Shown here one piece after another: positions 15,719 to 24,419 of a stretch of 64,000 bases of DNA; within the stretch, counting starts at the first letter, position 1, and each line of letters starts with the position of its first letter. The position numbers and the translations under genes were made by a program. Location of the stretch: positions 48,375-112,374 of the forward strand of contig SVFO01000007.1 of NCBI GenBank assembly GCA_015056795.1, in the 5' to 3' direction. The notes under the pieces were generated by a model. It saw nothing but the letters and a program-made list of their open reading frames with translations, did not search any database and was not told where the DNA came from. Source of the DNA: Lachnospiraceae bacterium (GTDB lineage Bacteria; Bacillota; Clostridia; Lachnospirales; Lachnospiraceae).

Positions 15719-16663
15719 ATGGCAAATCACGGAAATGAATTTTATCAAAAGCTTTTGGGCAATATGAATCAGGTCATTGTCGGCAAGGAAAAGGTGCTGA
15801 CGCTCTTATTTAGTGCCCTGATTGCAGGTGGTCACGTGCTTTTGGAGGATGTCCCTGGTACTGGTAAGACGAAGCTTGCTAAAGCTTTGGCAAAATCCTT
15901 TGATCTGTCATTTTCTCGTATTCAGTTTACGCCTGACCTTTTGCCTAGCGATATTACTGGTTTGAACGTATATGATCCGAAGACAGGCGAATTCGTTCTT
16001 AGAACGGGTCCCGTGTTTACTAACATTCTTCTTGCGGATGAAATCAACCGTGCTACGCCGAGAACGCAGGCTGGTCTTTTGGAGGTTATGGAAGAGAAGC
16101 AGGTAACCATTGACGGTCAAACCTACCTCCCTGGTTCTCCCTTCTTTGTTATTGCGACGCAGAACCCTGTTGAGACCGCAGGTACGTTCCCTTTGCCTGA
16201 GGCACAGCTGGATCGTTTTATGATGAAGCTTTCCGTCGGTTTCCCCACGCACGAGGAGGAAGCACAAATTCTGATGAAATATATGGAGACGGATCCTCTT
16301 GAGACCCTGACCTCCGTAGTGACAGAGAGTGAGCTTCAGGAGGTTCGTGCGGAAGCAAACCGCGTTTATGTATCCCCTGCCATTTTGGACTATATCGTAC
16401 GCATGACTACGGCGACGAGAGAAAATAATGACGTTTTGATGGGAGTTAGCCCCAGAGGCACGCTTGCACTTATGCATGCTTCTAAGGCGCATGCCTGCCT
16501 GATGGGAAGAGAGTATTGCATTCCCGATGACGTAAAGACTGTTGCAACTGCCGTATTGACGCACAGAATTATTCTTGGTTATGGAAAGAATACGGATTGC
16601 GTCAAGTTTATTCAAGAAGTTGTTCGAAATACCATGGTACCTACAGAGGATTTTTCGAAATGA
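15719..16663 (+). CDS. MoxR-family AAA+ ATPase
   Basis: Cytoplasmic AAA+ chaperone-like ATPase of 314 residues. Walker A is GHVLLEDVPGTGKTKLAKAL, Walker B is ILLADEINRATPRTQAGLLE, and the sensor region is FVIATQNPVETAGTFPLPEAQLDRF. MoxR proteins are thought to remodel or activate partner proteins, often VWA or DUF58 proteins encoded next door, and here DUF58 follows with an ATGA overlap. GGGAGG lies 12 bases before the ATG. Expression is probably driven by the promoter at 15497 through a long hairpin-rich leader. Confidence 0.93.
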   Translation: MANHGNEFYQKLLGNMNQVIVGKEKVLTLLFSALIAGGHVLLEDVPGTGKTKLAKALAKSFDLSFSRIQFTPDLLPSDITGLNVYDPKTGEFVLRTGPVFTNILLADEINRATPRTQAGLLEVMEEKQVTIDGQTYLPGSPFFVIATQNPVETAGTFPLPEAQLDRFMMKLSVGFPTHEEEAQILMKYMETDPLETLTSVVTESELQEVRAEANRVYVSPAILDYIVRMTTATRENNDVLMGVSPRGTLALMHASKAHACLMGREYCIPDDVKTVATAVLTHRIILGYGKNTDCVKFIQEVVRNTMVPTEDFSK

Positions 16664-17781
16664 TAACGACCCTGTTGATTGCTGCCGTCGTTCTTTTTGC
16701 CTTTTGGTATCAGCGGAAGTACTACATTGACAATTGGCAGGAAGGGCTAGACGTAAACGTAAAATTTCAAGTTCCTGAAATCGCAGAGCATGGGGAAGGA
16801 AAGCTACAGATTGTCGTGGAAAATCGCAAAAAGCTTCCCCTGTCCGTTTTGATGGTCAAATTTCAGACGGACAAGCATTTGGAATTTGACAAGAATAAGG
16901 GTTCCATTACGACGGATCAATTCTACCATAATGACGTATTTCAGGTCGGTGGTGGTGAGAGAGTCACAAGAACCCTTCATTTTTATGGTAAAAAAAGGGG
17001 ATATTACCGTATTAACAATATTGACCTTTCTAGTTCTGACCTGTTTATGTCCTGTGATCTGCGTAGCTCCTTTCAGCCCTCGGAATGTATCTATGTTCTT
17101 CCGAGAGCCTGCGAAAGCCGAGATTTCCAGATGCTGTTACAGCAGTTAAACGGTGAGATGATTACAAAACGAAATCTTTACGAGGACCCCTTTGAGCTTC
17201 GTGGCATTCGTGAATATCAGCCCTTTGACAGCATGCGCAGTATCAACTGGAAGGCAACGGCAAAGACTGGCAATTTCATGGTGAATCAAAAGAATTATAC
17301 CTCCCCCAAGACCGTTCGCATTTTCGTGAACATGGAGGATCACCACTTGATCAAGGATTATGACCAGATGGAAAACACCATCCGTCTTGCGGCAGGACTT
17401 GTCAAGTATCTGCTGGAGCAGGGCATTAAGGTTGCCTTTTATTGCAACGGACTTGACGTCTTAACCAATGATCCCACGCTCAAGGCGGCAAGCAAGGGAA
17501 TGAATCATGCCTCTGCCATTCTTCGAAGCATGGCAAGATTGGATACCTCTAAGGAGGCGACGAGCTTCAATCAGCTGTTTTATCGCAGAATTTTCAGCGA
17601 GCAGGAAAATTCTCATACCTGCTTTGTATCCACTAGCCTCGAAAAGGATTTTATGGAGCTGTTATGTGATTATTCGATATCTGGACGCGTTTATTCGTGG
17701 TTTATGCCAGCCAACAAGGATTTAGAGGTCGAAACCATCCCGCCTCTAATTCGAGGCTATTTGAAGCAAATTCGTATATAA
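16660..17781 (+). CDS. DUF58 domain protein (MoxR partner)
   Basis: Protein of 373 residues with an N-terminal membrane helix (ITTLLIAAVVLFAFWYQ), a beta-rich middle region and a DUF58 domain around RGIREYQPFDSMRSINWKATAKTG. The C-terminal half has a VWA-like character (RIFVNMEDHHLIKDYDQMENTIRLA). Start ATG 16660 overlaps the moxR stop as ATGA; the open frame continues further upstream inside moxR, but coupling makes this start best. It is probably a client of the ATPase. Substrate unknown. Confidence 0.88.
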   Translation: MITTLLIAAVVLFAFWYQRKYYIDNWQEGLDVNVKFQVPEIAEHGEGKLQIVVENRKKLPLSVLMVKFQTDKHLEFDKNKGSITTDQFYHNDVFQVGGGERVTRTLHFYGKKRGYYRINNIDLSSSDLFMSCDLRSSFQPSECIYVLPRACESRDFQMLLQQLNGEMITKRNLYEDPFELRGIREYQPFDSMRSINWKATAKTGNFMVNQKNYTSPKTVRIFVNMEDHHLIKDYDQMENTIRLAAGLVKYLLEQGIKVAFYCNGLDVLTNDPTLKAASKGMNHASAILRSMARLDTSKEATSFNQLFYRRIFSEQENSHTCFVSTSLEKDFMELLCDYSISGRVYSWFMPANKDLEVETIPPLIRGYLKQIRI

Positions 17782-17887
17782 ATCATTTCGAAGCGATTTC
17801 ATAGCGAAATGGAGCGAGGCGACCGGAGCTTACAGGAATGAAATAGAATTTGTCGCGAAGTGATTACGTTAGAAAGGAGATTAGCCC
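17782..17887 (+). repeat. Short inverted repeats between DUF58 and the next gene
   Basis: A CATTTCG / CGAAATG inverted repeat (17784-17790 and 17805-17811), with nearby GAAGCG, GGAGCGAGGCG and GTCGCGAAG stretches, in a 106-base spacer. It resembles the GCGAAGC-rich leaders seen elsewhere in the window but is more degenerate. AAAGGAGA precedes the next ATG. Confidence 0.4.
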
Positions 17888-19132
17888 ATGAAGCAAATTA
17901 GAATCATTGCGTTAAGAGAGTTTTTGGCATCTCAGGCAAATCACTGGGCTTTTTTCCCGATCATCATTTTATTCTCAGACACTCCTAAACCATCAGTATT
18001 TAACCTGCTTTGCTGGTTCTTTTTGGGCTTTATGCCCTTCCTTTTGTTCTTTGCGAGAGAGCTAGTACAAAGCATGCTGTTGCAGATTGTTTTGTTCCCC
18101 ATCTGTGCGGGAATTTTGTATCTGATGCCGATTGATCCGCCTTTCCTAAAGGCCTCGTATCTGTTTTTTTCCGCGGCATACCTGATGGCTTCCCTGCTGA
18201 AGATGTTCAAAAAGGATGATCATGCAACGAGGATTTTTCCGTTCTTTGTTCCGTTGGGTATTAATCTGGTCCTCGGCATCATTGTTGCCTTTGTGCATGA
18301 TTTTCATTTTTCGTTTTTCATGCATTTTGCCGCCATTCTTTCAATTACCTGTTCCCTGATGGCAAACTATGTCAGCAGTTATTTGATTTATGTTCGCCGT
18401 AATGAAGAGACGGCCTCTAATATGCCTAAGATTAAGATTTTTCATTCTGGCGCGAAATCCGCCTTTATGTATGTCGCAATTCTCATTGTTCCCTTGATTT
18501 TCATTGCTTCCTTTTCCGTGTCCGATGATTTCTTTGGGATTATTGGGTATTGGTTTCGGAGCATGATGAAAGCAATCTTCTCAAAAATTAACTCCAATCC
18601 CGACGAACGCCAAACGCATCTTCAGGATGGTCCCGCTACAGATCCCACGCAGATGCCGTCATTGCCCAATGGGCAACCGTCCTTTTTATGGCGTGTTTTA
18701 GAGGTCATCGTATTTGCCATTGTCATTCTGTTAATCGTCTATGCATTGGGAACGATTATCCTGAAAATCATCCATGCATTGTCCTCTCGGCGCAGAACAA
18801 AGATTCTGATGGAAGCCGAGGAAGAAACCGAAGATCTAGATCTACACGAAGAGCTCAAGGAACATAACAGTTCTAAAGAGCCCGAAGAAAATGAATCCTT
18901 GCTTTCTCCGAGACAGCGTATCCGAAGAATGTATCGCAGGAAGGCATTGTCTACGCAAAAGGAGATTTATGAACTGAATCGCATGACGGCTAGAGAGGTT
19001 GCAATGGAAGAGAAGAATCCGGAAATTGCAACAGTCTATGAAAAAGCCAGATATTCTGAATTGCCTTGTACGAAGGAAGACATAACACAGATGCAGGCTG
19101 CCTGCAGGAGGAAACAAACGAGTGAAGCATGA
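17888..19132 (+). CDS. Multi-pass membrane protein with DUF4129-like tail
   Basis: Hypothetical protein of 414 residues. About five membrane helices occupy residues 15-215, a polar loop with Pro/Asn/Gln runs follows, then one more helix (LEVIVFAIVILLIVYALGTIIL, about 278-300) and a cytoplasmic acidic and basic tail. The tail (RMYRRKAL...MTAREVAM...TVYEKARYSE) resembles the end of DUF4129 proteins in MoxR-DUF58-transglutaminase operons. No transglutaminase domain is present, so this looks like a reduced version of that operon. The gene's 3' end overlaps the next start. Confidence 0.75.
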   Translation: MKQIRIIALREFLASQANHWAFFPIIILFSDTPKPSVFNLLCWFFLGFMPFLLFFARELVQSMLLQIVLFPICAGILYLMPIDPPFLKASYLFFSAAYLMASLLKMFKKDDHATRIFPFFVPLGINLVLGIIVAFVHDFHFSFFMHFAAILSITCSLMANYVSSYLIYVRRNEETASNMPKIKIFHSGAKSAFMYVAILIVPLIFIASFSVSDDFFGIIGYWFRSMMKAIFSKINSNPDERQTHLQDGPATDPTQMPSLPNGQPSFLWRVLEVIVFAIVILLIVYALGTIILKIIHALSSRRRTKILMEAEEETEDLDLHEELKEHNSSKEPEENESLLSPRQRIRRMYRRKALSTQKEIYELNRMTAREVAMEEKNPEIATVYEKARYSELPCTKEDITQMQAACRRKQTSEA

Positions 19133-21011
19133 TCATCTAGCACTAAGTAATGACATTTTGATGCAGATCGAGAAACCTGCAAGATATATAGGGCGTGAAT
19201 ATAATTCCGTGACTAAGGATTTGAGTGAGGTGGACGTTCGATTTGCCATGTGCTTTCCTGACGTATATGAAATCGGCATGTCTCATTTAGGAATTCAGAT
19301 CCTTTATGACATGTTTAATGGCATGGACGGCGTATGGTGTGAGAGAGTCTATTCCCCTTGGCTTGATTTGGATGCCATTATGCGCAGGGAGCAGATTCCA
19401 CTGTTTGCCCTGGAATCACAGGATCCGATCAAAGATTTCGATTTTCTTGGCATAACCATTCAATATGAAATGTGTTATACCAATATTCTGCAGGTGCTTG
19501 ACCTGGCACAGATTCCGCTGCTTTCGAAGGATCGTGGGAATGACGTTCCCATTGTGATCGGCGGCGGCCCTTGTACCTATAATCCAGAACCGATCGCGGA
19601 CTTTTTCGATCTTTTCTATATCGGAGAAGGTGAGACGCGTTATGCGGAGCTGATCGCGCTTTATCGTCAGCATAAGAAAGCTGGTTTTGACCGGCAGAAA
19701 TTCCTTCGGGAAGCGTCTCATATTCCCGGAATGTACGTGCCCTCTCTTTATGAAGTGTCCTATAAGGAGGATGGTACGCTTAAGGCTTTTACGCCCTTAT
19801 ATGATGATGTCCCTGCAACGATCCTGAAGGAAGTGGAGATGGATCTTTCGAATACCTATTATCCCATGAAGCCCCTCGTTCCTTATGTGAAAATCACGCA
19901 GGATCGTGTCGTTTTGGAGATTCAAAGAGGCTGCATTCGCGGATGTCGTTTTTGCCAGGCAGGCCAGCTGTACAGACCTGTCCGTGAAAGGGATTTGGAA
20001 AAGCTCAAGGAATACGCCGTGACCATGTTGAAAAATACAGGTCATGAAGAGCTGACGCTTAGTTCCTTAAGTTCAAGTGACTATTCGCATTTGCCTGAAC
20101 TCATTGATTATCTAATTGATGAGTGCAATAAAAAGCATGTAAACATTTCGCTGCCAAGCCTTCGAATTGATGCTTTCTCTCTGGACGTCATGAGTAAGGT
20201 ACAGGACGTGAAAAAGTCTTCCTTAACCTTTGCTCCAGAAGCAGGCAGCCAGAGACTTAGAAATGTCATTAACAAGGGCCTGACAGAGGAAATCATCCTG
20301 AAGGGCGCACATTTGGCGTTTGAGGGCGGATGGACGCGCGTAAAGCTCTATTTCATGCTTGGGCAGCCCACGGAGACGGAGGAGGATATTCGCGGCATCG
20401 CTGAGCTTTGTAATAAGATTGCAGCGGAATTCTTTGATACCGTTCCGAAGGAGAAGCGCGTCAACGGTCGCGTTCAGATTGTTGCCAGCACCTCCTTCTT
20501 TGTACCAAAGCCGTTTACGCCCTTCCAATGGGCTCCGCAGTGCACGAAGGAGCAATTTGTCGAAAAGGCGTATATTACACGCAAATGCATCTCTGAACAG
20601 TTGAACCAAAAGAGCATTAAGTATAACTGGCATGAGGCAGATGCCAGCGTTATGGAGGGTGTGCTTGCGAGAGGTGACAGAAGACTGAACGAAGTTATTC
20701 TAAAGGTCTATCAGAAGGGCTGCTTCTATGATGCCTGGAGTGAATATTATAAGCATCAGGTTTGGCTTGACACCATTGCAGAATGTGGTTTGACACCTGA
20801 GTTTTATACCTCGAGACCTCGTTCCCTGGATGAAATATTCCCTTGGGATTTCATTGATGCAGGCGTCACGAAGGAATTTTTAAAGAGGGAATGGTTAAAA
20901 GCGCAGAACGAAACCATTTCCGAGAATTGTAAGCTAAAATGTCAAGGCTGCGGCGCTGCAAGATTTGGCGGTGGCATTTGTTTTGAAGAAAGGTCGGCAG
21001 ATCATGAGTGA
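19122..21011 (+). CDS. Radical SAM protein, TIGR03960-like
   Basis: Protein of 629 residues. An N-terminal B12-binding-like Rossmann domain (CFPDVYEIGMSHLGIQILYDM, VIGGGPCTYNPEPIADFFD) precedes a radical SAM barrel with the cluster motif CIRGCRFC (CxxxCxxC) near residue 271. A cysteine-containing tail (CKLKCQGCGAARFGGG) ends it. The family is widespread, with no firmly established reaction known to me. Start GTG 19122 has GGAGG 10 bases upstream and overlaps the preceding gene. It is followed, overlapping, by its usual partner of the DUF2344 family. Confidence 0.88.
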   Translation: MKHDHLALSNDILMQIEKPARYIGREYNSVTKDLSEVDVRFAMCFPDVYEIGMSHLGIQILYDMFNGMDGVWCERVYSPWLDLDAIMRREQIPLFALESQDPIKDFDFLGITIQYEMCYTNILQVLDLAQIPLLSKDRGNDVPIVIGGGPCTYNPEPIADFFDLFYIGEGETRYAELIALYRQHKKAGFDRQKFLREASHIPGMYVPSLYEVSYKEDGTLKAFTPLYDDVPATILKEVEMDLSNTYYPMKPLVPYVKITQDRVVLEIQRGCIRGCRFCQAGQLYRPVRERDLEKLKEYAVTMLKNTGHEELTLSSLSSSDYSHLPELIDYLIDECNKKHVNISLPSLRIDAFSLDVMSKVQDVKKSSLTFAPEAGSQRLRNVINKGLTEEIILKGAHLAFEGGWTRVKLYFMLGQPTETEEDIRGIAELCNKIAAEFFDTVPKEKRVNGRVQIVASTSFFVPKPFTPFQWAPQCTKEQFVEKAYITRKCISEQLNQKSIKYNWHEADASVMEGVLARGDRRLNEVILKVYQKGCFYDAWSEYYKHQVWLDTIAECGLTPEFYTSRPRSLDEIFPWDFIDAGVTKEFLKREWLKAQNETISENCKLKCQGCGAARFGGGICFEERSADHE

Positions 21012-21756
21012 TCATTTGAAGCTTCGCATAAAATTTCAAAAAACTGGGGCCATACGATATATCGGTCATCTCGATGTCATGCGTTTTTTCCAAAAGTGCC
21101 TTCGCAGGGCGGAGATTGATGTCTGTTATACGACGGGCTTTAGTCCGCATCAAATTCTGACCTTTGCGGCTCCGCTCAGCGTTGGTTTAGAGAGCTATGG
21201 TGAGTACATGGACGTGGAGGTACATTCTGCCACAAATTCAGCAGACATTGTACAGCGTTTAAATGATGCCAGTGTTCCTGAGATTAAGATTGTCAGTGCC
21301 AAGCTACTGCCAGAGTGGGCGGAAAATGCCATGGCAAGCGTTGCGGCAGCCCGTTATTTTGTGACCTTTGTAGAGGATCGAATCCCAAATATTTTTAAGG
21401 CGGATGACGATAGTATTCGTGAAGCTTTACTTGCATTTTTATCGAAGGACTCCATTCCCTATGTAAAGGAAAGCAAGAAGGGAACGCGAGAGGTTGATTT
21501 ACGACCTGGTATCTTTGAGCTTTCTTGGAATAATGAAGAAAAAGGTCTGGAGATGCTTTTGGATGCGTCCAGCGGAGAGAATATCAAGCCTTCACAAGTA
21601 TTGAATGCCTTTCTTGGTCAATGGAACGAGTCATTAATAGATAACAGCTTATGCATTACTAGATTGGATGTCTATACGAGGAATTCACCCTCTGAGGAGG
21701 GGCAGGCAGGCGATTTGCTGTCCATGGATGATGTCGGAAAGGAATTTTCGTTTTAA
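21004..21756 (+). CDS. DUF2344 / TIGR03936 protein
   Basis: Protein of about 250 residues. Diagnostic is the N-terminal KFQKTGAIRYIGHLDVMRFFQKCLRRAEIDVCYTTGFSPH, then AAPLSVGLESYGEYMDVEV. In some genomes this domain is fused to the C-terminus of the radical SAM partner; here it is separate and overlaps it by 8 bases. The next gene is an RNase E/G, so an RNA-related role is often suspected, but that is inference. Start ATG 21004 is chosen over an upstream in-frame start inside the radical SAM gene. Confidence 0.85.
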   Translation: MSDHLKLRIKFQKTGAIRYIGHLDVMRFFQKCLRRAEIDVCYTTGFSPHQILTFAAPLSVGLESYGEYMDVEVHSATNSADIVQRLNDASVPEIKIVSAKLLPEWAENAMASVAAARYFVTFVEDRIPNIFKADDDSIREALLAFLSKDSIPYVKESKKGTREVDLRPGIFELSWNNEEKGLEMLLDASSGENIKPSQVLNAFLGQWNESLIDNSLCITRLDVYTRNSPSEEGQAGDLLSMDDVGKEFSF

Positions 21757-21781
21757 TTTACAGTAAAGGAACGTGAGAACC

Positions 21782-23071
21782 ATGAACGGGAAACTGATCT
21801 TTACAAAAGTGAATGAACGACGATGTGCCGTATTAATGCGGGATCAAAAGCTGATGGCTGCTTCTTTTCAGGGCGAGAAGGAGAAGATTACCGGCGGTAT
21901 TTACGTGGCAAGAATTCGAGATGTCGTAAAGGATTTGAATGCTTGTTTTGCGGAAATTGAAAAGGGCTTGGTATGCTTTTTACCTGGCACTCAGATGCAG
22001 ATGCCATATTATTTAAGTGGCACGGAGAATGCTTCCTGCTCGACCGGAAGAAAGCCAAGGCAAGGTGACCTGATCCTAGTCCAGGGCATTCGTGAGGCCC
22101 AAAAAACAAAGCAGCCCGCCGTTACCACAAAGATTTCTGTGTCTAATCGCTTTTTTGTGCTTGCCCTTGGTTCTAATAAAACTAATTTTTCCACCAAGCT
22201 TCCTGCACAGAAAAAGAATGAGCTTCGTGAGGAAATTTGTGTTGGAAAGTATTTTGACGAAGAGGGCAATCTTTTGCCATGGACCTGGGCGGAGGGTGAT
22301 TGCGAATTCTTAGATCGTTTTCCTTCGGTTGGTCTGATTGTCAGGACGGAATGCCGCGACGTTCCGGGGCATGTCCTTCGCGGTGCGCTGGAAGGCTTAA
22401 TTCAGGAATTTTATCAGCTGTTAAAGAATGCGTTTTATCGCAATGCATTTACCTGCGTCAGAAAACCGCCCAGCCCCTGGCAGGACGCCATCAACCACTT
22501 TGTTCTTCCTGAAGAATACGAAGAGATTGTGACTGATGATCTTGAGCTATATGAGGAAATGCGTGAATCGGAAATTATTCCCACAGGTAAACAGGTTCGC
22601 TTTTATGATGATATGGGTTATCCCTTGGAAAAGCTTTATAGTCTTTCTACCAAGCTTGAAGATGCCCTTAACACGCGTATTTGGCTCAAATCGGGCGCTT
22701 ATATCATTATTGAGCCAACGGAAGCCTTAACCGTAATTGACGTCAATTCGGGCAAATATGAGGCTCACAAGGGGGAACAGGATTATTATCGTGCCATCAA
22801 CATGGAGGCAGCTGCTGAAATTGCGTATCAAATTCGCCTTCGCAACCTTTCTGGCATGATTTTGGTTGATTTTATTAACATGAATCAATCTCAGGATCAA
22901 GAGGATTTGATTAAAGAGATGCAACGGTTGTTACAGCGAGATAAGGTTAAGACCTGTGTTGTTGACTTTACAAGACTTGGTCTCATGGAAATCACTCGAA
23001 TGAAGACGGTTCCGCCTTTGCTGGAGCAGGCAAAGAAATATCGATATCCCTTACCCAAAAAGATGAATTGA
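21782..23071 (+). CDS. Ribonuclease E/G family protein, short C-terminus
   Basis: Endoribonuclease of 429 residues that would process rRNA or decay mRNA. An S1-like RNA-binding region (GGIYVARIRDVVKDLNACFAEI) is followed by the DNase I-like catalytic domain with both metal aspartates, in LTVIDVNSGK and GMILVDFINM. The protein ends about 30 residues after TRLGLMEITRMK, so the zinc-link cysteines (CPxC type) and the small C-terminal domain of E. coli RNase G are missing. ATG 21782 is chosen with AAAGGA 11 bases upstream. An in-frame GTG is at 21773. The usual downstream partner rplU is 12 kb away on the other strand. Confidence 0.88.
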   Translation: MNGKLIFTKVNERRCAVLMRDQKLMAASFQGEKEKITGGIYVARIRDVVKDLNACFAEIEKGLVCFLPGTQMQMPYYLSGTENASCSTGRKPRQGDLILVQGIREAQKTKQPAVTTKISVSNRFFVLALGSNKTNFSTKLPAQKKNELREEICVGKYFDEEGNLLPWTWAEGDCEFLDRFPSVGLIVRTECRDVPGHVLRGALEGLIQEFYQLLKNAFYRNAFTCVRKPPSPWQDAINHFVLPEEYEEIVTDDLELYEEMRESEIIPTGKQVRFYDDMGYPLEKLYSLSTKLEDALNTRIWLKSGAYIIIEPTEALTVIDVNSGKYEAHKGEQDYYRAINMEAAAEIAYQIRLRNLSGMILVDFINMNQSQDQEDLIKEMQRLLQRDKVKTCVVDFTRLGLMEITRMKTVPPLLEQAKKYRYPLPKKMN

Positions 23072-23082
23072 GGCTTGCTGTT

Positions 23083-23640
23083 ATGAAATTATTGTCCTTG
23101 GAAAAGGTAAAAGACGGGAAATATCTAAAAAATTATGAGCTTACCTATCTGAATAAATCTGGTCGTGAGAAGACCTATGAAATTGTCAGTCGCAGGGAGC
23201 TGTCTTCCCCGGAAGAGCTTGGTGCATGTCCCAGCGGCGTCTCCATCGTTGCGACCAAGGGAGATCAGTTTTTGCTCCTAAGGGAATTTCGCATGGGTGT
23301 TAATCAGGAAATCTATAATCTCTGTGCAGGCATGACGGAGGAAGGGGAGAGCATCGAGGATTGCATTCACAGGGAGCTCTTTGAGGAAACAGGTCTTAAG
23401 GTGAAAGAAATTAAAAGAATTCTGCCGCCTTCCTTTGCTGCCGTTGCCATCTCCGACGTGACAACACATTTGGCTTTTGTAGAGGTGGAGGGCGAGATTT
23501 GTCCAAAGCACTTGTCCGAAAATGAACAGATTAAGGCTGCCTTTTACGACAGGGAAACACTTTTGCACATGATTATGTCGGGAGCTTCCTTTAGCTCCAG
23601 GGCACAGGTCACGGCATATTTCTTCTGCAACAATAGATAG
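23083..23640 (+). CDS. Nudix hydrolase, ADP-ribose pyrophosphatase-like
   Basis: Hydrolase of 185 residues for nucleoside diphosphates linked to another moiety. The Nudix box is complete: G-x5-E-x7-REx2EExG, reading GMTEEGE...RELFEETGL near residue 90. The N-terminal half (KNYELTYLNKSGREKTYEIVSRREL) resembles NudF-type ADP-ribose pyrophosphatases, but the exact substrate is not readable. ATG 23083 has GAGG about 9 bases upstream; the frame is open back to TTG 23068, which overlaps the RNase stop. Confidence 0.88.
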   Translation: MKLLSLEKVKDGKYLKNYELTYLNKSGREKTYEIVSRRELSSPEELGACPSGVSIVATKGDQFLLLREFRMGVNQEIYNLCAGMTEEGESIEDCIHRELFEETGLKVKEIKRILPPSFAAVAISDVTTHLAFVEVEGEICPKHLSENEQIKAAFYDRETLLHMIMSGASFSSRAQVTAYFFCNNR

Positions 23641-23835
23641 GATATGGAAAGCTTTTATATTAATGCAATATCCTTGAGATTATTGGTGTTTATTAATATG
23701 TGCAAATGTTATTTGAATATATGCTTCTTGTAATTTATTTCTTTAGAGAAGCAAAATGTTTCAGTAATTTTTTACATTTAAGTGAGAACGTGATCATTAA
23801 GAATATTAATTTAGTATTTACAGGAGAAAAGTAGC

Positions 23836-24306
23836 GTGAGGTTGGTAATACAGAGGGTTAAGAATGCGAGTGTTGCGGTTGATGGCGCAGTGGTAGGTGC
23901 CATTGAAAAGGGTTTTTTGATTTTAATAGGTATTTGTTCTGAGGACACGAAGGAAATAGCGGATAAGATGCTTCATAAGGCTTTGGGGCTTCGGATTTTC
24001 GAGGATACTGAAGGCAAAACCAATTTGGATCTCAATACGGTTGATGGAAAGGTTCTTTTGATTTCGCAGTTTACGTTGTATGCAGATTGTCGCAAGGGAA
24101 ATCGACCTTCTTTTACAAATGCTGCATCGCCTGTCATCGCAGAACCTCTTTATGAATATATAATTAAGGAGTGCGAATTCCTTTTAGGAAAGGAGCGTGT
24201 ACAGACTGGTCGTTTTGGCGCTGACATGAAGGTTTCTTTATTAAATGACGGACCATTTACCGTCGTTTTAGATTCGGACGAGATCCTAACAAAAGTGCAT
24301 TCTTGA
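23836..24306 (+). CDS. dtd: D-aminoacyl-tRNA deacylase Dtd
   Basis: Removes D-amino acids (and glycine from tRNA-Ala) mischarged on tRNAs. It has 156 residues, slightly longer than the typical length near 145-150. The family signatures are [19 protein letters not shown] (SQFTL) and [15 protein letters not shown] (NxGPxT), which form the active site across the dimer. The start is GTG with ACAGGAGAA upstream. It lies alone after a 195-base AT-rich gap that holds no other gene. Confidence 0.95.
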   Translation: MRLVIQRVKNASVAVDGAVVGAIEKGFLILIGICSEDTKEIADKMLHKALGLRIFEDTEGKTNLDLNTVDGKVLLISQFTLYADCRKGNRPSFTNAASPVIAEPLYEYIIKECEFLLGKERVQTGRFGADMKVSLLNDGPFTVVLDSDEILTKVHS

Positions 24307-24419
24307 GATAGTTATATGGCGTTATCGTGCGAAAATTGTTCTTTCCTTTGCATTCCTACCATGCTATACTGTTTTCAGTGAATTACAAAATAAACTTTCA
24401 CATGAAGGAGGAAAAAAGT

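Noticed and set aside
15531..15767. 78-residue + strand frame through the mini-hairpin array
   Set aside because: The repeats and hairpins explain the sequence; it would overlap the moxR start and has no ribosome site.
15908..16615. 235-residue - strand frame opposite moxR
   Set aside because: Fully inside a well-supported MoxR gene; no motif and Arg/Ser-rich shadow composition.
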